Assembly: GCA_902364975.1 (NCBI GenBank)
Contig: CABJFQ010000013.1
Location: 1 to 60,887, forward strand
From: Coriobacteriaceae bacterium
GTDB lineage: Bacteria; Actinomycetota; Coriobacteriia; Coriobacteriales; Coriobacteriaceae
Reading direction: 5' to 3'
DNA: 60,887 nt
The notes below the pieces were generated by a model. The model was not told the origin of the DNA and made no database searches. It saw nothing but the letters and a program-made list of their open reading frames with translations. Positions 1 through 7,322 of this stretch are shown piece by piece. The position numbers and the translations under genes were made by a program. The first letter of the stretch is position 1. Each line of letters starts with the position of its first letter.

Positions 1-4
1 GAGC

Positions 5-33
5 AAACCACCCCTTTTAGGGGTGGTTTTGAT
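5..33 (+). terminator. Rho-independent terminator at the window edge
   Basis: Ten-base arms AAACCACCCC (5-14) and GGGGTGGTTT (20-29) pair perfectly around a five-base loop, and T residues follow. It probably ends a gene lying to the left of the window. From 34 to 295 I see no gene. A second hairpin (109-116 with 123-130) has no T-tract. Confidence 0.75.
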
Positions 34-258
34 TTGGCACCGAGATGCGCAATGCTGCCGGGCTGTCCACAGGCTATTGAATTGTCGGTGCATGAAAAAA
101 GCCGACATCCCGCCTCGGGGAGGAGGCGGGAACGCACCGAGTAGACGGAGGGGTGCGGAGCGCGGTCGCGTCTCGACTGACAACGTTGCCCATCGACGGG
201 ATTATTGTAGCGCATGGGCGCTTCTTGGTTTATCGTGTCGAGCGCTTGTGTTGTGCCG

Positions 259-285
259 TTGCCTGTGGCGGCGGTGTGCTACACT
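259..285 (+). promoter_or_regulatory. Possible promoter of rnpB
   Basis: A -35-like TTGCCT (259-264) and a -10-like TACACT (280-285) lie 15 bp apart just ahead of the RNase P RNA. The spacing is short, so the assignment rests mainly on position. Confidence 0.35.
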
Positions 286-295
286 CTTGCACTGC

Positions 296-652
296 TGAGT
301 GGGCCAGACGGTCGCGCGATGTACTGCTTGCGGTACGCGTGAGGAAAGTCCGGGCTCCAGAGGGCGGGATGCCGGCTAACGGCCGGGCGGAGTGATCCGA
401 CGGAAAGCGCCGCAGAAAAGAAGACTCCCACCTGCGTCGCAAGGCGTAAAGGGAAAAGCTGAAACGGTGGTGTAAGAGACCACCAGCGTCGTGGCAACAC
501 GGCGGCTTGGCAAGCCCCATCCGGAGCAAGCGCGAATAGGAACGCTATGGGCCGGCTCGGTCCGCGTTCGGGTAGCGTGCGTGGAGCTGCACGGTAACGT
601 GCAGACAAGATAAATGACCGTTCACGACAGAACCCGGCTTATCGGCCCACTT
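296..652 (+). ncRNA. rnpB: RNase P RNA (type A)
   Basis: This is the catalytic RNA of RNase P, which matures tRNA 5' ends. Several signatures are visible: the segment GAGGAAAGTCCGGGCTCC near 340, the paired core ACAGAA near 629, and a long-range P1 helix joining GAGTGGGCC (297-305) with GGCCCACTT (644-652). The roughly 355-nt length fits bacterial type A. No protein-coding reading of the segment is convincing. Exact ends follow the P1 helix and may be off by a few bases. Confidence 0.95.
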
Positions 653-670
653 GGCACTTTGTTGACGCTG

Positions 671-771
671 CGAACCCGTCAGCGCGGCAATCTGCCTTTC
701 AAACCTTCGGGCATGACCATAAGGTCAATGCCCTCGGCTTTCAAGGCACCTTGCTCGCGCTGACGGGTTCT
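671..771 (+). repeat. Long intergenic hairpin, family 1 copy A
   Basis: Perfect 14-bp outer arms (672-685 with 757-770) enclose a second stem GCAA/TTGC, a TC/CC internal loop, the stem TGCCTT/AAGGCA, a conserved TCAAACC opposite CTTTC, and an apical hairpin (709-718 with 723-733). The architecture matches the elements at 16100 and 17395. No T-tract follows. It lies between rnpB and the IMPACT gene and may help end rnpB transcription. Confidence 0.7.
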
Positions 772-870
772 CGCTTTCGTTGACGGAATCATCGGCGTTG
801 CCATTCTTTTTACTAGGGTTATCGTATTATTGAGGCTGTTTGTTGCTGCGCTTTATTTTGTTGAGGGGCT

Positions 871-1509
871 TTGTTGGACAGCTATTTTACTCTGCAATCG
901 AATATTGAGGTTTCGGGCGAGTTTGTGGACCGCAAGAGCCGGTTTATTGCCCAGCTGGTCCATATTGAGTCCGAGGACGAGGCGAATGCCTTTATCGAGA
1001 TGGTTCGCAAGCGTCATTATGACGCTCGACACAATGTTCCCGCGTGGATTTTGGTCGATGGACGCGAGCGCCAGAGCGATGATGGTGAACCGAGCCGCAC
1101 GAGTGGTATGCCGACGCTCGAGGTGCTGCGCGGTGCGGGGCTCAAAAATGTTTGCTGCGTAGTGACACGCTATTTTGGTGGCACGCTGTTGGGGCCTGGT
1201 GGTTTGGTGCGCGCCTATACCGCGGCGACGCAGGCGGCGGTGGCCGCGGCTCAGGAGGCCGGGCAGATCGTCGAGATGACGAGCGTCGTGCCGGTTGATG
1301 TGCATGTGGCCTATCCACAGTATGAGCAGGTGCTTCGCTTGGCGCAGGATTCGGGTGCCAAGGTTTCGGATACCGATTACGCGGATGCTGTGACACTTCA
1401 CTTGGTGTTTAAAGCGGGGGAGCAAGAGCCGTTTTGCGCTAAGATGCGCGAGCTTATGGCGGGGCGCGAGGAGATTGAGGTCAGCGCTCCCGAGTTTGCT
1501 GAGTTCTAA
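871..1509 (+). CDS. IMPACT (YigZ) family protein
   Basis: This 212-residue protein has an N-terminal UPF0029/IMPACT domain. The stretch FVDRKSRFIAQ and later GEPSRTSGMPTLEVL, then VVTRYFGGTLLGPGGLVRAY, are characteristic of the family. A shorter C-terminal DUF1949-like domain follows. Bacterial members are of uncertain function, with translation-linked regulation suspected from the eukaryotic IMPACT protein. The start is TTG at 871 or, more likely by Shine-Dalgarno spacing, TTG at 874 (GAGGGG at 863-868). It is monocistronic, with a gene on the opposite strand downstream. Confidence 0.9.
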   Translation: MLDSYFTLQSNIEVSGEFVDRKSRFIAQLVHIESEDEANAFIEMVRKRHYDARHNVPAWILVDGRERQSDDGEPSRTSGMPTLEVLRGAGLKNVCCVVTRYFGGTLLGPGGLVRAYTAATQAAVAAAQEAGQIVEMTSVVPVDVHVAYPQYEQVLRLAQDSGAKVSDTDYADAVTLHLVFKAGEQEPFCAKMRELMAGREEIEVSAPEFAEF

Positions 1510-1576
1510 CGACGACGGCCGGCGTGCATTTGGATGAATCCCAAGCGCGCCGGCTGTCGTTTTATGTCGCTGCCGT

Positions 1577-2023
1577 TTACTCGGCGAGCTGCTTTAGTAC
1601 ATCGCAGGCGATTTCGACGGCATCGTCGATGCAACCGGGGCAGCTGCGGAGCGGACCCTTATCCGATCCGACGCCCTTGAGCGTGCCGCAGACGGTCGTC
1701 GTGTTCTTCTCGCCAAAACGTTTGGCGATCTCGCGCGACAGTTTGTAGGTCTGGCCCTTGGTCTTGGGGTTTTCCATGCCATCGCTCATTACAAAGCCCA
1801 TGATGGCCACGGCGCCCGAGATGGCGCCGCAAGTTTCGGTCATGCCGCCCATGCCGGCGCCAAAGCCCTCGGTGAGGGTAAAGGCGACCTGGGGGTCGAG
1901 CCCGACGGCGGGCGCGAGCGTGCAGGCGACGGCCTGCGCGCAGTTAAAGCTGCGGGCGTGGTATTCGGCAGCCTGAGCCTGGCAGGTGGCAGTGTTGAGC
2001 TGAGTGGTATCAATCTGCTTCAT
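1577..2023 (-). CDS. C_GCAxxG_C_C family (redox) protein
   Basis: This is a 148-residue protein of the C-GCAxxG-C-C family, small cysteine-rich proteins thought to be redox active or metal binding. Visible motifs are SFNCAQAV near residue 28, ETCGAISGAVAIMG near 65-78 and RSCPGCIDDA near 130. The start at 2023 is chosen because AAGGAGA stands just upstream on the minus strand; the open frame extends further but lacks a ribosome-binding site. It is divergent from metY across a 230-bp spacer carrying a palindrome. Physiological function is unknown. Confidence 0.85.
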   Translation of the reverse strand: MKQIDTTQLNTATCQAQAAEYHARSFNCAQAVACTLAPAVGLDPQVAFTLTEGFGAGMGGMTETCGAISGAVAIMGFVMSDGMENPKTKGQTYKLSREIAKRFGEKNTTTVCGTLKGVGSDKGPLRSCPGCIDDAVEIACDVLKQLAE

Positions 2024-2138
2024 CGGTGTCTCCTTGATTGCGGTGTACCCGCCTATGGTACCCTTGCTGGCGCATTCGCTTATCGAGACCGCAGTGCATA
2101 TCTCATTGTTTTTCGCCATCGAACACTTTCTTAAGATT

Positions 2139-2169
2139 TGGGACAAATAAACCTGATTAATTTGTCCCA
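2139..2169. promoter_or_regulatory. Palindrome in the metY divergent spacer
   Basis: TGGGACAAAT (2139-2148) and ATTTGTCCCA (2160-2169) form perfect 10-bp arms 11 bp apart. The site lies between two divergent genes with no coding function, so it could be an operator for either. No T-tract follows on either side, which argues against a terminator. Confidence 0.5.
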
Positions 2170-2256
2170 TAACCTATCGGCGGGATGGGTTGAGAGGGGT
2201 GTGCGGTAGCGGTATCGTGAATCGAATAAAACAAAACCCAAGTAAGGGAGTTGGAT

Positions 2257-3540
2257 ATGAGCGAGCAGACCATCGGTACGACGTGTGTTCAGGGCGGTTA
2301 TCGCCCGGGTGATGCAGAGCCGCGTCAGGTGCCTATCTACCAGTCAACCACGTGGAAGTACGACACGTCCGAGCACATGGGCAAGCTGTTCGACCTGGAG
2401 GAGTCGGGCTACTTCTACAGCCGTCTGCAGAACCCCACGTGCGATCTGGTTGCCGCAAAGATCTGCGAGATGGAGGGCGGTACCGCTGCGATGCTCACGA
2501 GCTCGGGCATGGCTGCGAACTTCCTCGCGATCTTTAACGTGGCCGGTGCCGGCGATCACGTGGTCGCGAGCTCTGCCATCTACGGTGGTACCTATAACCT
2601 GCTCGCCCATACCATGGAGCGCATGGGTCTGACCTGCACGTTCGTTGCCCCCGATTGCACCGACGAGGAGCTCGAGGCAGCCTTTGAGCCCAATACCAAG
2701 CTCGTCTTTGGCGAGACGATCGCCAACCCCGCCCTTGCCGTGCTCGATATTGAGCGCTTTGCCAAGGCCGCGCATGACCACGGCGTGCCGCTGATGGTCG
2801 ACAACACCTTCCCGACGCCCGTGATGTGCCGTCCCTTTGAATGGGGCGCCGACATCGTCACGCACTCCACCACCAAGTACATGGATGGACATGCCGCCTA
2901 CCTGGGCGGCGTGATCGTCGACCACGGTCAGTTTGACTGGATGGCTCATGCGGACAAGTTCCCGGGTCTCACCACGCCCGATGAGAGCTATCACGGCGTG
3001 ACGTATGCCGAGAAGTTCGGTCGCGAGGGCGCCTTCATTACCAAGGCCACCGCGCAGCTTATGCGCGACCTCGGCCCCATGCAGAACCCGCAGGCGGCCT
3101 TCTTCCTGAACAGCTCGCTCGAGAGCCTGCATGTACGCATGCCGCGTCATTGTGAGAACGGCCTGGCCGTTGCCAAGTTCCTGCAGAGCCATCCCAAGGT
3201 ACGCTTCGTGAGCTATCCGGGCCTGGAGGGCGATAAGTACTATGACATCGCTCAGAAGTACATGCCCAACGGCACCTGCGGCGTTGTGAGCTTTGGCTTT
3301 AACGGTGGTCGCGCGGCAGCCGAGACCTTTATGAAGAGCCTCAAGCTCGCCCAGATCGCCACGCATGTGGCCGACGCCCGCACTTGCTGCCTGCATCCTG
3401 CTAATGCTACGCATCGCCAGATGAACGACGAGGAGCTCATCGCCTGCGGTATCTCCGCCGACATGGTGCGCCTGTCGTGCGGCCTCGAGGACACGGCCGA
3501 TCTGATTGCCGACCTTGAGCAGGCGCTCGAGCAGTGCTAG
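2257..3540 (+). CDS. metY: O-acetylhomoserine sulfhydrylase-type PLP enzyme
   Basis: This 427-residue Cys/Met-metabolism PLP enzyme most resembles O-acetylhomoserine aminocarboxypropyltransferase, which makes homocysteine from acetylhomoserine and sulfide. The PLP-binding lysine is K207 in HSTTKYMDGH. FPGLTTPDESYHGVTY and the C-terminal MVRLSCGLEDTADLIADLE also fit MetY. The usual segment around NVGDAKSL is instead ATHVADARTC, so a methionine gamma-lyase-like activity cannot be excluded. ATG at 2257 follows AAGGGA at a 7-nt spacing. A terminator follows. Confidence 0.9.
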   Translation: MSEQTIGTTCVQGGYRPGDAEPRQVPIYQSTTWKYDTSEHMGKLFDLEESGYFYSRLQNPTCDLVAAKICEMEGGTAAMLTSSGMAANFLAIFNVAGAGDHVVASSAIYGGTYNLLAHTMERMGLTCTFVAPDCTDEELEAAFEPNTKLVFGETIANPALAVLDIERFAKAAHDHGVPLMVDNTFPTPVMCRPFEWGADIVTHSTTKYMDGHAAYLGGVIVDHGQFDWMAHADKFPGLTTPDESYHGVTYAEKFGREGAFITKATAQLMRDLGPMQNPQAAFFLNSSLESLHVRMPRHCENGLAVAKFLQSHPKVRFVSYPGLEGDKYYDIAQKYMPNGTCGVVSFGFNGGRAAAETFMKSLKLAQIATHVADARTCCLHPANATHRQMNDEELIACGISADMVRLSCGLEDTADLIADLEQALEQC

Positions 3541-3610
3541 GCTAGCGTTCGCACAAGGCGCCGATGCTGGCAGAAAGCTTCGGCGACCTTTCGTTCCGAT
3601 TCCGTAGGCG

Positions 3611-3655
3611 GGACCCCAATCGCTACTGTTTACAGGCGATTGGGGCCCCGTTTTT
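3611..3655 (+). terminator. Terminator after metY
   Basis: GGACCCCAATCGC (3611-3623) pairs with GCGATTGGGGCCC (3636-3648), apart from one mismatch, and CG plus five T residues follow. Confidence 0.85.
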
Positions 3656-3681
3656 GCGTTGCGCCACTCGAAAGGATGGAT

Positions 3682-4986
3682 ATGGAGAAAACCGCAGAGC
3701 AGCTGCGCCGCGAGCGTATTGCCCTAGAGGGCGACACCCATGGCAAGAACAAGTGGGCGATTCTGTTTACCGTGCTCATCATGACGTTTATGGTATGTCT
3801 GGATTCGACCGTCGTGACCGTGGCGCTGCCCGTGATGCAAAAGGAGCTGGGCGTGGGCCTCGACCACATCCAGTTGGTGAGCTCGGTGTACCTGCTTGCG
3901 ACATGCGTGGCTATGCTGCCGTTTGGCCGCTTGGGCGACGTGCGCGGCAAGGTGGGCGTATTCCAGCTGGGTGTAATCGTCTTTACGGTCGGATCGTTGC
4001 TGTGCGGCCTTTCGGCCTCGCTCGAGGTTCTTATTCTGGCTCGCATTGTCCAGGGCGTCGGTTGCGCGGCGGCCATGGCCAACAACATGGGCATTATTAC
4101 CGAGTCCTTTCCGGCGCGCGAGCGCGGCCGCGCCATGGGCATTCTCGCGACCTTCGTGGCCCTCGGCATGATGTGTGGCCCCGTGCTGGGCGGCATGCTG
4201 GCGGCAAGCTTTCCCTGGGAGAGTATCTTCCTCATCAACCTGCCCATTGGCGTCATCTCATTTATCGTGGGGCTCTATACGCTGCCGCATGTTAAGCCGG
4301 AGGCTGGTGAGCGCCCCATGTCCCTGATCGAGGCCGCTCGTCGCTGCTTTGCAAATTCGGCCTTCACCATCAACCTCGCCTGCATGCTCATCGTGTTCGT
4401 TGGTATTGGCGCATCTGAGTTTGTGCTGCCGTTCTATTTCCAGGATGCCCATGGCTTTAGCTCCGATATTTCCGGACTGCTCTTTTTGGCGCTGCCGATG
4501 GTGAATGCCTTTATCGGCCCGCTTTCGGGTACGGTTTCGGACCGTGTTGGCTGCGAGGGCCCTACGGCGGTTGGCCTGGGCGTGTACGTGTGCGGACTAT
4601 TTGCGGTAAGCACGCTCGACGAGCACTCTTCCATCCCTGTGATCGTGTGTTGCGTCGCGTTTATGTCGTGTGGCACGTCGATTTTCCAAAGTCCCAATAA
4701 CTCGCTGTATATGGGCTCGGCTCCGCGCGAAGCGCTCGGCTTTGCGGGCAGCCTGGGTAGCCTTGCGCGCTATGCGGGTATGGCAGTGGGCATTACGGCG
4801 GCATCGCATATCCTCTATGGGCAGATGAGCGTGGCGATGGGCGAGGCCGTGACCAGTATTGTTGCAGGTCGTCCGGATGTGTTCCTGTTTGGTTTTCGCT
4901 CGGTATTCTACGTGCTCATGGCTGTGGCGGCAGCGGGCTTTGCACTCGCCATGGTGCGTTTGGTGAGGATGCGCGCCCGCCATTAG
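3682..4986 (+). CDS. MFS multidrug-type transporter (DHA2-like)
   Basis: This 434-residue integral membrane protein is a major facilitator, probably proton-driven drug or metabolite export. The first segment carries FMVCLDSTVVTVALP, the DHA2 signature, and PFGRLGDVRGK is the loop 2-3 motif A. Motif C resembles GMMCGPVLGG. About 12-14 hydrophobic segments can be counted. The start at 3682 follows AAAGGA (3671-3676). No regulator gene is adjacent, and the substrate cannot be told from sequence. Confidence 0.88.
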   Translation: MEKTAEQLRRERIALEGDTHGKNKWAILFTVLIMTFMVCLDSTVVTVALPVMQKELGVGLDHIQLVSSVYLLATCVAMLPFGRLGDVRGKVGVFQLGVIVFTVGSLLCGLSASLEVLILARIVQGVGCAAAMANNMGIITESFPARERGRAMGILATFVALGMMCGPVLGGMLAASFPWESIFLINLPIGVISFIVGLYTLPHVKPEAGERPMSLIEAARRCFANSAFTINLACMLIVFVGIGASEFVLPFYFQDAHGFSSDISGLLFLALPMVNAFIGPLSGTVSDRVGCEGPTAVGLGVYVCGLFAVSTLDEHSSIPVIVCCVAFMSCGTSIFQSPNNSLYMGSAPREALGFAGSLGSLARYAGMAVGITAASHILYGQMSVAMGEAVTSIVAGRPDVFLFGFRSVFYVLMAVAAAGFALAMVRLVRMRARH

Positions 4987-5110
4987 TGTGTTGAGAGGCT
5001 GTCTGCCACGATTCGCGCCGTCCCAAAAAGACTGGTTTGTGGTGCGATGCGGCTTGTGGGGCGGTCGGGGGTCGGTCCGTGGTAGACTATCGAACAACGT
5101 TTATTAATCG

Positions 5111-5131
5111 CGCGGCATCCTTGCCGCGAGA
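5111..5131 (+). promoter_or_regulatory. Short hairpin in the xpt leader
   Basis: CGCGGCA and TGCCGCG-like arms close a small hairpin just upstream of the xpt ribosome-binding site. There is no purine-riboswitch core. A -10-like TAGACT occurs at 5083-5088, without a good -35. Confidence 0.3.
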
Positions 5132-5143
5132 AGGGGTTGCGCC

Positions 5144-5722
5144 ATGCAGGAGCTTGAGGATCGTATTCGCCATGACGGCATCGTAAAGGCCGGTAACGTC
5201 CTTAAGGTTGATGCCTTCCTCAACCACCAGTGCGACGTTGAGCTGTTCGACCACATGGGCGCCGAGTGGGCCCGTCTGTTCGAGGGCGTCGAGATCAACA
5301 AGATCCTGACGATTGAGGCTTCGGGCATTGGCATGGCCTGCATCGCGGCTCAGCATTTTGGCGGTGTGCCGGTGGTCTTTGCCAAGAAGGCGCAGTCCAT
5401 CAACCTCGACGGCGAGCAGTATGCCACGACCATCTACTCCTTTACCAAGCAAAAGGAGTACCCGGTCATCGTTGGTAAGCGTTTCCTGTCCGAGGGCGAC
5501 AAGGTCCTGATCATCGACGACTTCTTGGCTAACGGCTGCGCGCTCGAGGGTCTTATCAAGATCTGCGAGGCCGCGGGTGCCGAGGTTGCCGGCATCGGCA
5601 TTGCCGTGGAGAAGGGCTTCCAGGGCGGTGGCGATAAGCTCCGCGAGCGTGGCTTCCGCGTTGAGAGCCTGGCCCGTATCGCCGATATGGACTGCGAGAC
5701 CGGCGAGATCACCTTCGCCTAA
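5144..5722 (+). CDS. xpt: Xanthine phosphoribosyltransferase
   Basis: This 192-residue enzyme converts xanthine and PRPP to XMP in purine salvage. The family is recognised from [16 protein letters not shown] near residue 48-64 and the PRPP-binding loop [17 protein letters not shown] near 122-138; the length equals that of typical Xpt. It is a single gene ending in a strong hairpin terminator. In many bacteria Xpt is purine-riboswitch controlled, but I see no such element here. Confidence 0.93.
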   Translation: MQELEDRIRHDGIVKAGNVLKVDAFLNHQCDVELFDHMGAEWARLFEGVEINKILTIEASGIGMACIAAQHFGGVPVVFAKKAQSINLDGEQYATTIYSFTKQKEYPVIVGKRFLSEGDKVLIIDDFLANGCALEGLIKICEAAGAEVAGIGIAVEKGFQGGGDKLRERGFRVESLARIADMDCETGEITFA

Positions 5723-5750
5723 GCGCGCAACACAAGCGATTGGTATGCGA

Positions 5751-5785
5751 TGTGACAAAGGGACTGTCCCTTTGTCACATTTTTT
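5751..5785 (+). terminator. Terminator after xpt
   Basis: TGTGACAAAGGGA (5751-5763) and TCCCTTTGTCACA (5767-5779) are perfect 13-bp arms around a three-base loop, followed by six T residues. The loop-proximal GGGACTGTCCC recurs in other hairpins of this window. Confidence 0.9.
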
Positions 5786-5805
5786 GTATGAGGGGAGGTG
5801 TTGAT

Positions 5806-6198
5806 ATGGATGAGAACAAGATGGGGTGGCGCGAGTATGCGCGCTATGCCGAGATGTCGGCCGAGGAGTTGGCGCGCGATTGCGAGGTGCAGGTGTTTCG
5901 CGCGACGGGTCCGGGCGGACAAGGCGTCAACACGACGGACTCTGCTGTGCGCATGAAACATGGGCCCACGGGGATTGTCGTGACGGCGCGCGAGAGACGT
6001 AGTCAGTTTCAGAATCGTGCGAGCTGTCTGCGTAAGCTGCGCGCTGAGCTTGAGCGTCGCGGGCGTCCACCGCGCCGACGCGTAAAGACCAAGGTGCCTC
6101 AGCGCTCTCGCCAGCGCAGGCTCAACGACAAACACTTCAACGCCATTAAAAAGGCCAGCCGTCGCAAGCCGGGTGGGGGAGGAATGATCTCTTCATAA
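5806..6198 (+). CDS. Peptide-chain-release-factor-like protein (GGQ domain only)
   Basis: This 130-residue protein contains the catalytic class I release-factor domain: [18 protein letters not shown] carries the GGQ loop that triggers peptidyl-tRNA hydrolysis. The codon-recognition domains of RF1/RF2 are missing. A strongly basic tail (many Arg/Lys in residues 85-130) resembles the ribosome-anchoring tail of ArfB/YaeJ-type rescue factors. A role in rescuing stalled ribosomes or releasing damaged peptides is inferred. The start at 5806 follows GGGGAGG. The stop codon at 6196-6198 lies inside a long palindrome. Confidence 0.85.
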   Translation: MDENKMGWREYARYAEMSAEELARDCEVQVFRATGPGGQGVNTTDSAVRMKHGPTGIVVTARERRSQFQNRASCLRKLRAELERRGRPPRRRVKTKVPQRSRQRRLNDKHFNAIKKASRRKPGGGGMISS

Positions 6199-6266
6199 GT
6201 TGCGGTGAAATAGGGACTGTTTATGCAGCTAAAGCCGCAAAACAGTCCCTATTTCACCGCAACTTA
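6196..6266. repeat. Perfect 27-bp palindrome, family 3 copy 1
   Basis: Arms 6196-6222 and 6240-6266 are perfect reverse complements around a 17-base loop. The left arm begins with the TAA stop of the release-factor-like gene, and the right arm ends 8 bp before the stop of the convergent lipid kinase. The 16-mer AGTTGCGGTGAAATAG recurs at 42135. It probably ends transcription in both directions, although flanking T-tracts are weak. Confidence 0.85.
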
Positions 6267-6273
6267 GGGGTGG

Positions 6274-7236
6274 CTAGTGGGTGGGGCGCCAGACGTTGAG
6301 GGCGCCGCCGAGGACGTCGACCTCGATGCGCGAGGCGACAACGGGCTCCCCGTCGGCCTGGATGGGGTAGTCGGGCTCCTCAAAGGTGAGCTCGGCATGG
6401 CGGCAGCGGCGCATGCGAATCGGCGGCAGTTTGGTATGGTGGCCGTCTTTGGCCGAAAGGAACATTGGCAGGGCAACCGCGCGTGGGACGGGGCCGCAGG
6501 CGTAGCAGACGTCGAGTATGCCGTCGCAGGGATCGGCATCGGGACAGATGCGATAGCCCGAGCCATAGGTGGGGCCCAGCTGAATTGCCATGATGATCGC
6601 CCTCACGCGCTCGGCGGGCGTGCCGTCAAAGCTGACTGTCATGGGGTAGTTGCGATAGCGCAGGCCAAACTGCTCAAGTCCCGAGAGGGTGTAGAGCGGA
6701 GCACCCGTCAAGCCGGTCTTTTTGCGCAACTCGGTGGTGCCCAGACCAATAGCGGCATCGATGCCGACCGAAAGCGTCTGGTCGTAGTACTCAACGGTAG
6801 CCTCGCCGCTGCCGCTCGCAGGGCTCCGCGAGCGAATGCGCCCGATGTCCTGACGCTGCAGCTCGCAGGTGAGCAGCGCGCCAAAATCCTTGCCGGAGAA
6901 ATCGTCGATGCCGAGCGTCTGGGCAAAATCGTTTCCGGAGCCCACGGGCAGGACGGCAAGAGCGGGGCGGGCGTCCTCCTTTTGCGTCATAAGCCCGTTG
7001 ACGACCTCGTGAATCACGCCGTCGCCGCCAAGGGCGATAACGGTGCGATAGCCCTGAGCCTGCGCGGCCAGCTCCTTGGCGTGTCCCATACGCTCGGTCA
7101 ACACCAGGTCAAACTGGGATGCGCGTGCAGTCATGTCCAAAAAGCGCTGCAGGCGCTCGGCAACTTCGCGCGCCGCACCCGACTGGGCGGCTGGGTTGGC
7201 GATGATGAGCGTGCGACCAAAATCAGTTGCGTGCAT
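6274..7236 (-). CDS. Diacylglycerol kinase family lipid kinase
   Basis: This 320-residue protein is a DagK/YegS-type lipid kinase, phosphorylating diacylglycerol or a related lipid with ATP at the membrane. It shows the nucleotide-binding ALGGDGVIHEVVNGL near residue 60-75 (GGDGT usually, here GGDGV) and PVGSGNDFAQTLGI near 92-105. The start at 7236 is preferred because GGGAG precedes it on the minus strand; upstream ATGs lack one. It is convergent with the release-factor-like gene. Confidence 0.9.
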   Translation of the reverse strand: MHATDFGRTLIIANPAAQSGAAREVAERLQRFLDMTARASQFDLVLTERMGHAKELAAQAQGYRTVIALGGDGVIHEVVNGLMTQKEDARPALAVLPVGSGNDFAQTLGIDDFSGKDFGALLTCELQRQDIGRIRSRSPASGSGEATVEYYDQTLSVGIDAAIGLGTTELRKKTGLTGAPLYTLSGLEQFGLRYRNYPMTVSFDGTPAERVRAIIMAIQLGPTYGSGYRICPDADPCDGILDVCYACGPVPRAVALPMFLSAKDGHHTKLPPIRMRRCRHAELTFEEPDYPIQADGEPVVASRIEVDVLGGALNVWRPTH

Positions 7237-7322
7237 GGGGCGACTCCCGGCGTGTGACATGACAGTGCGGTCGCGCTCAGGTCGAATTGCCCCCGATTGT
7301 GGCTGCACGGCGATTATTACAT

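Noticed and set aside
5000..5143. Purine riboswitch upstream of xpt
   Set aside because: The conserved junction and loop sequences of the purine aptamer are absent; only a short GC hairpin is present.
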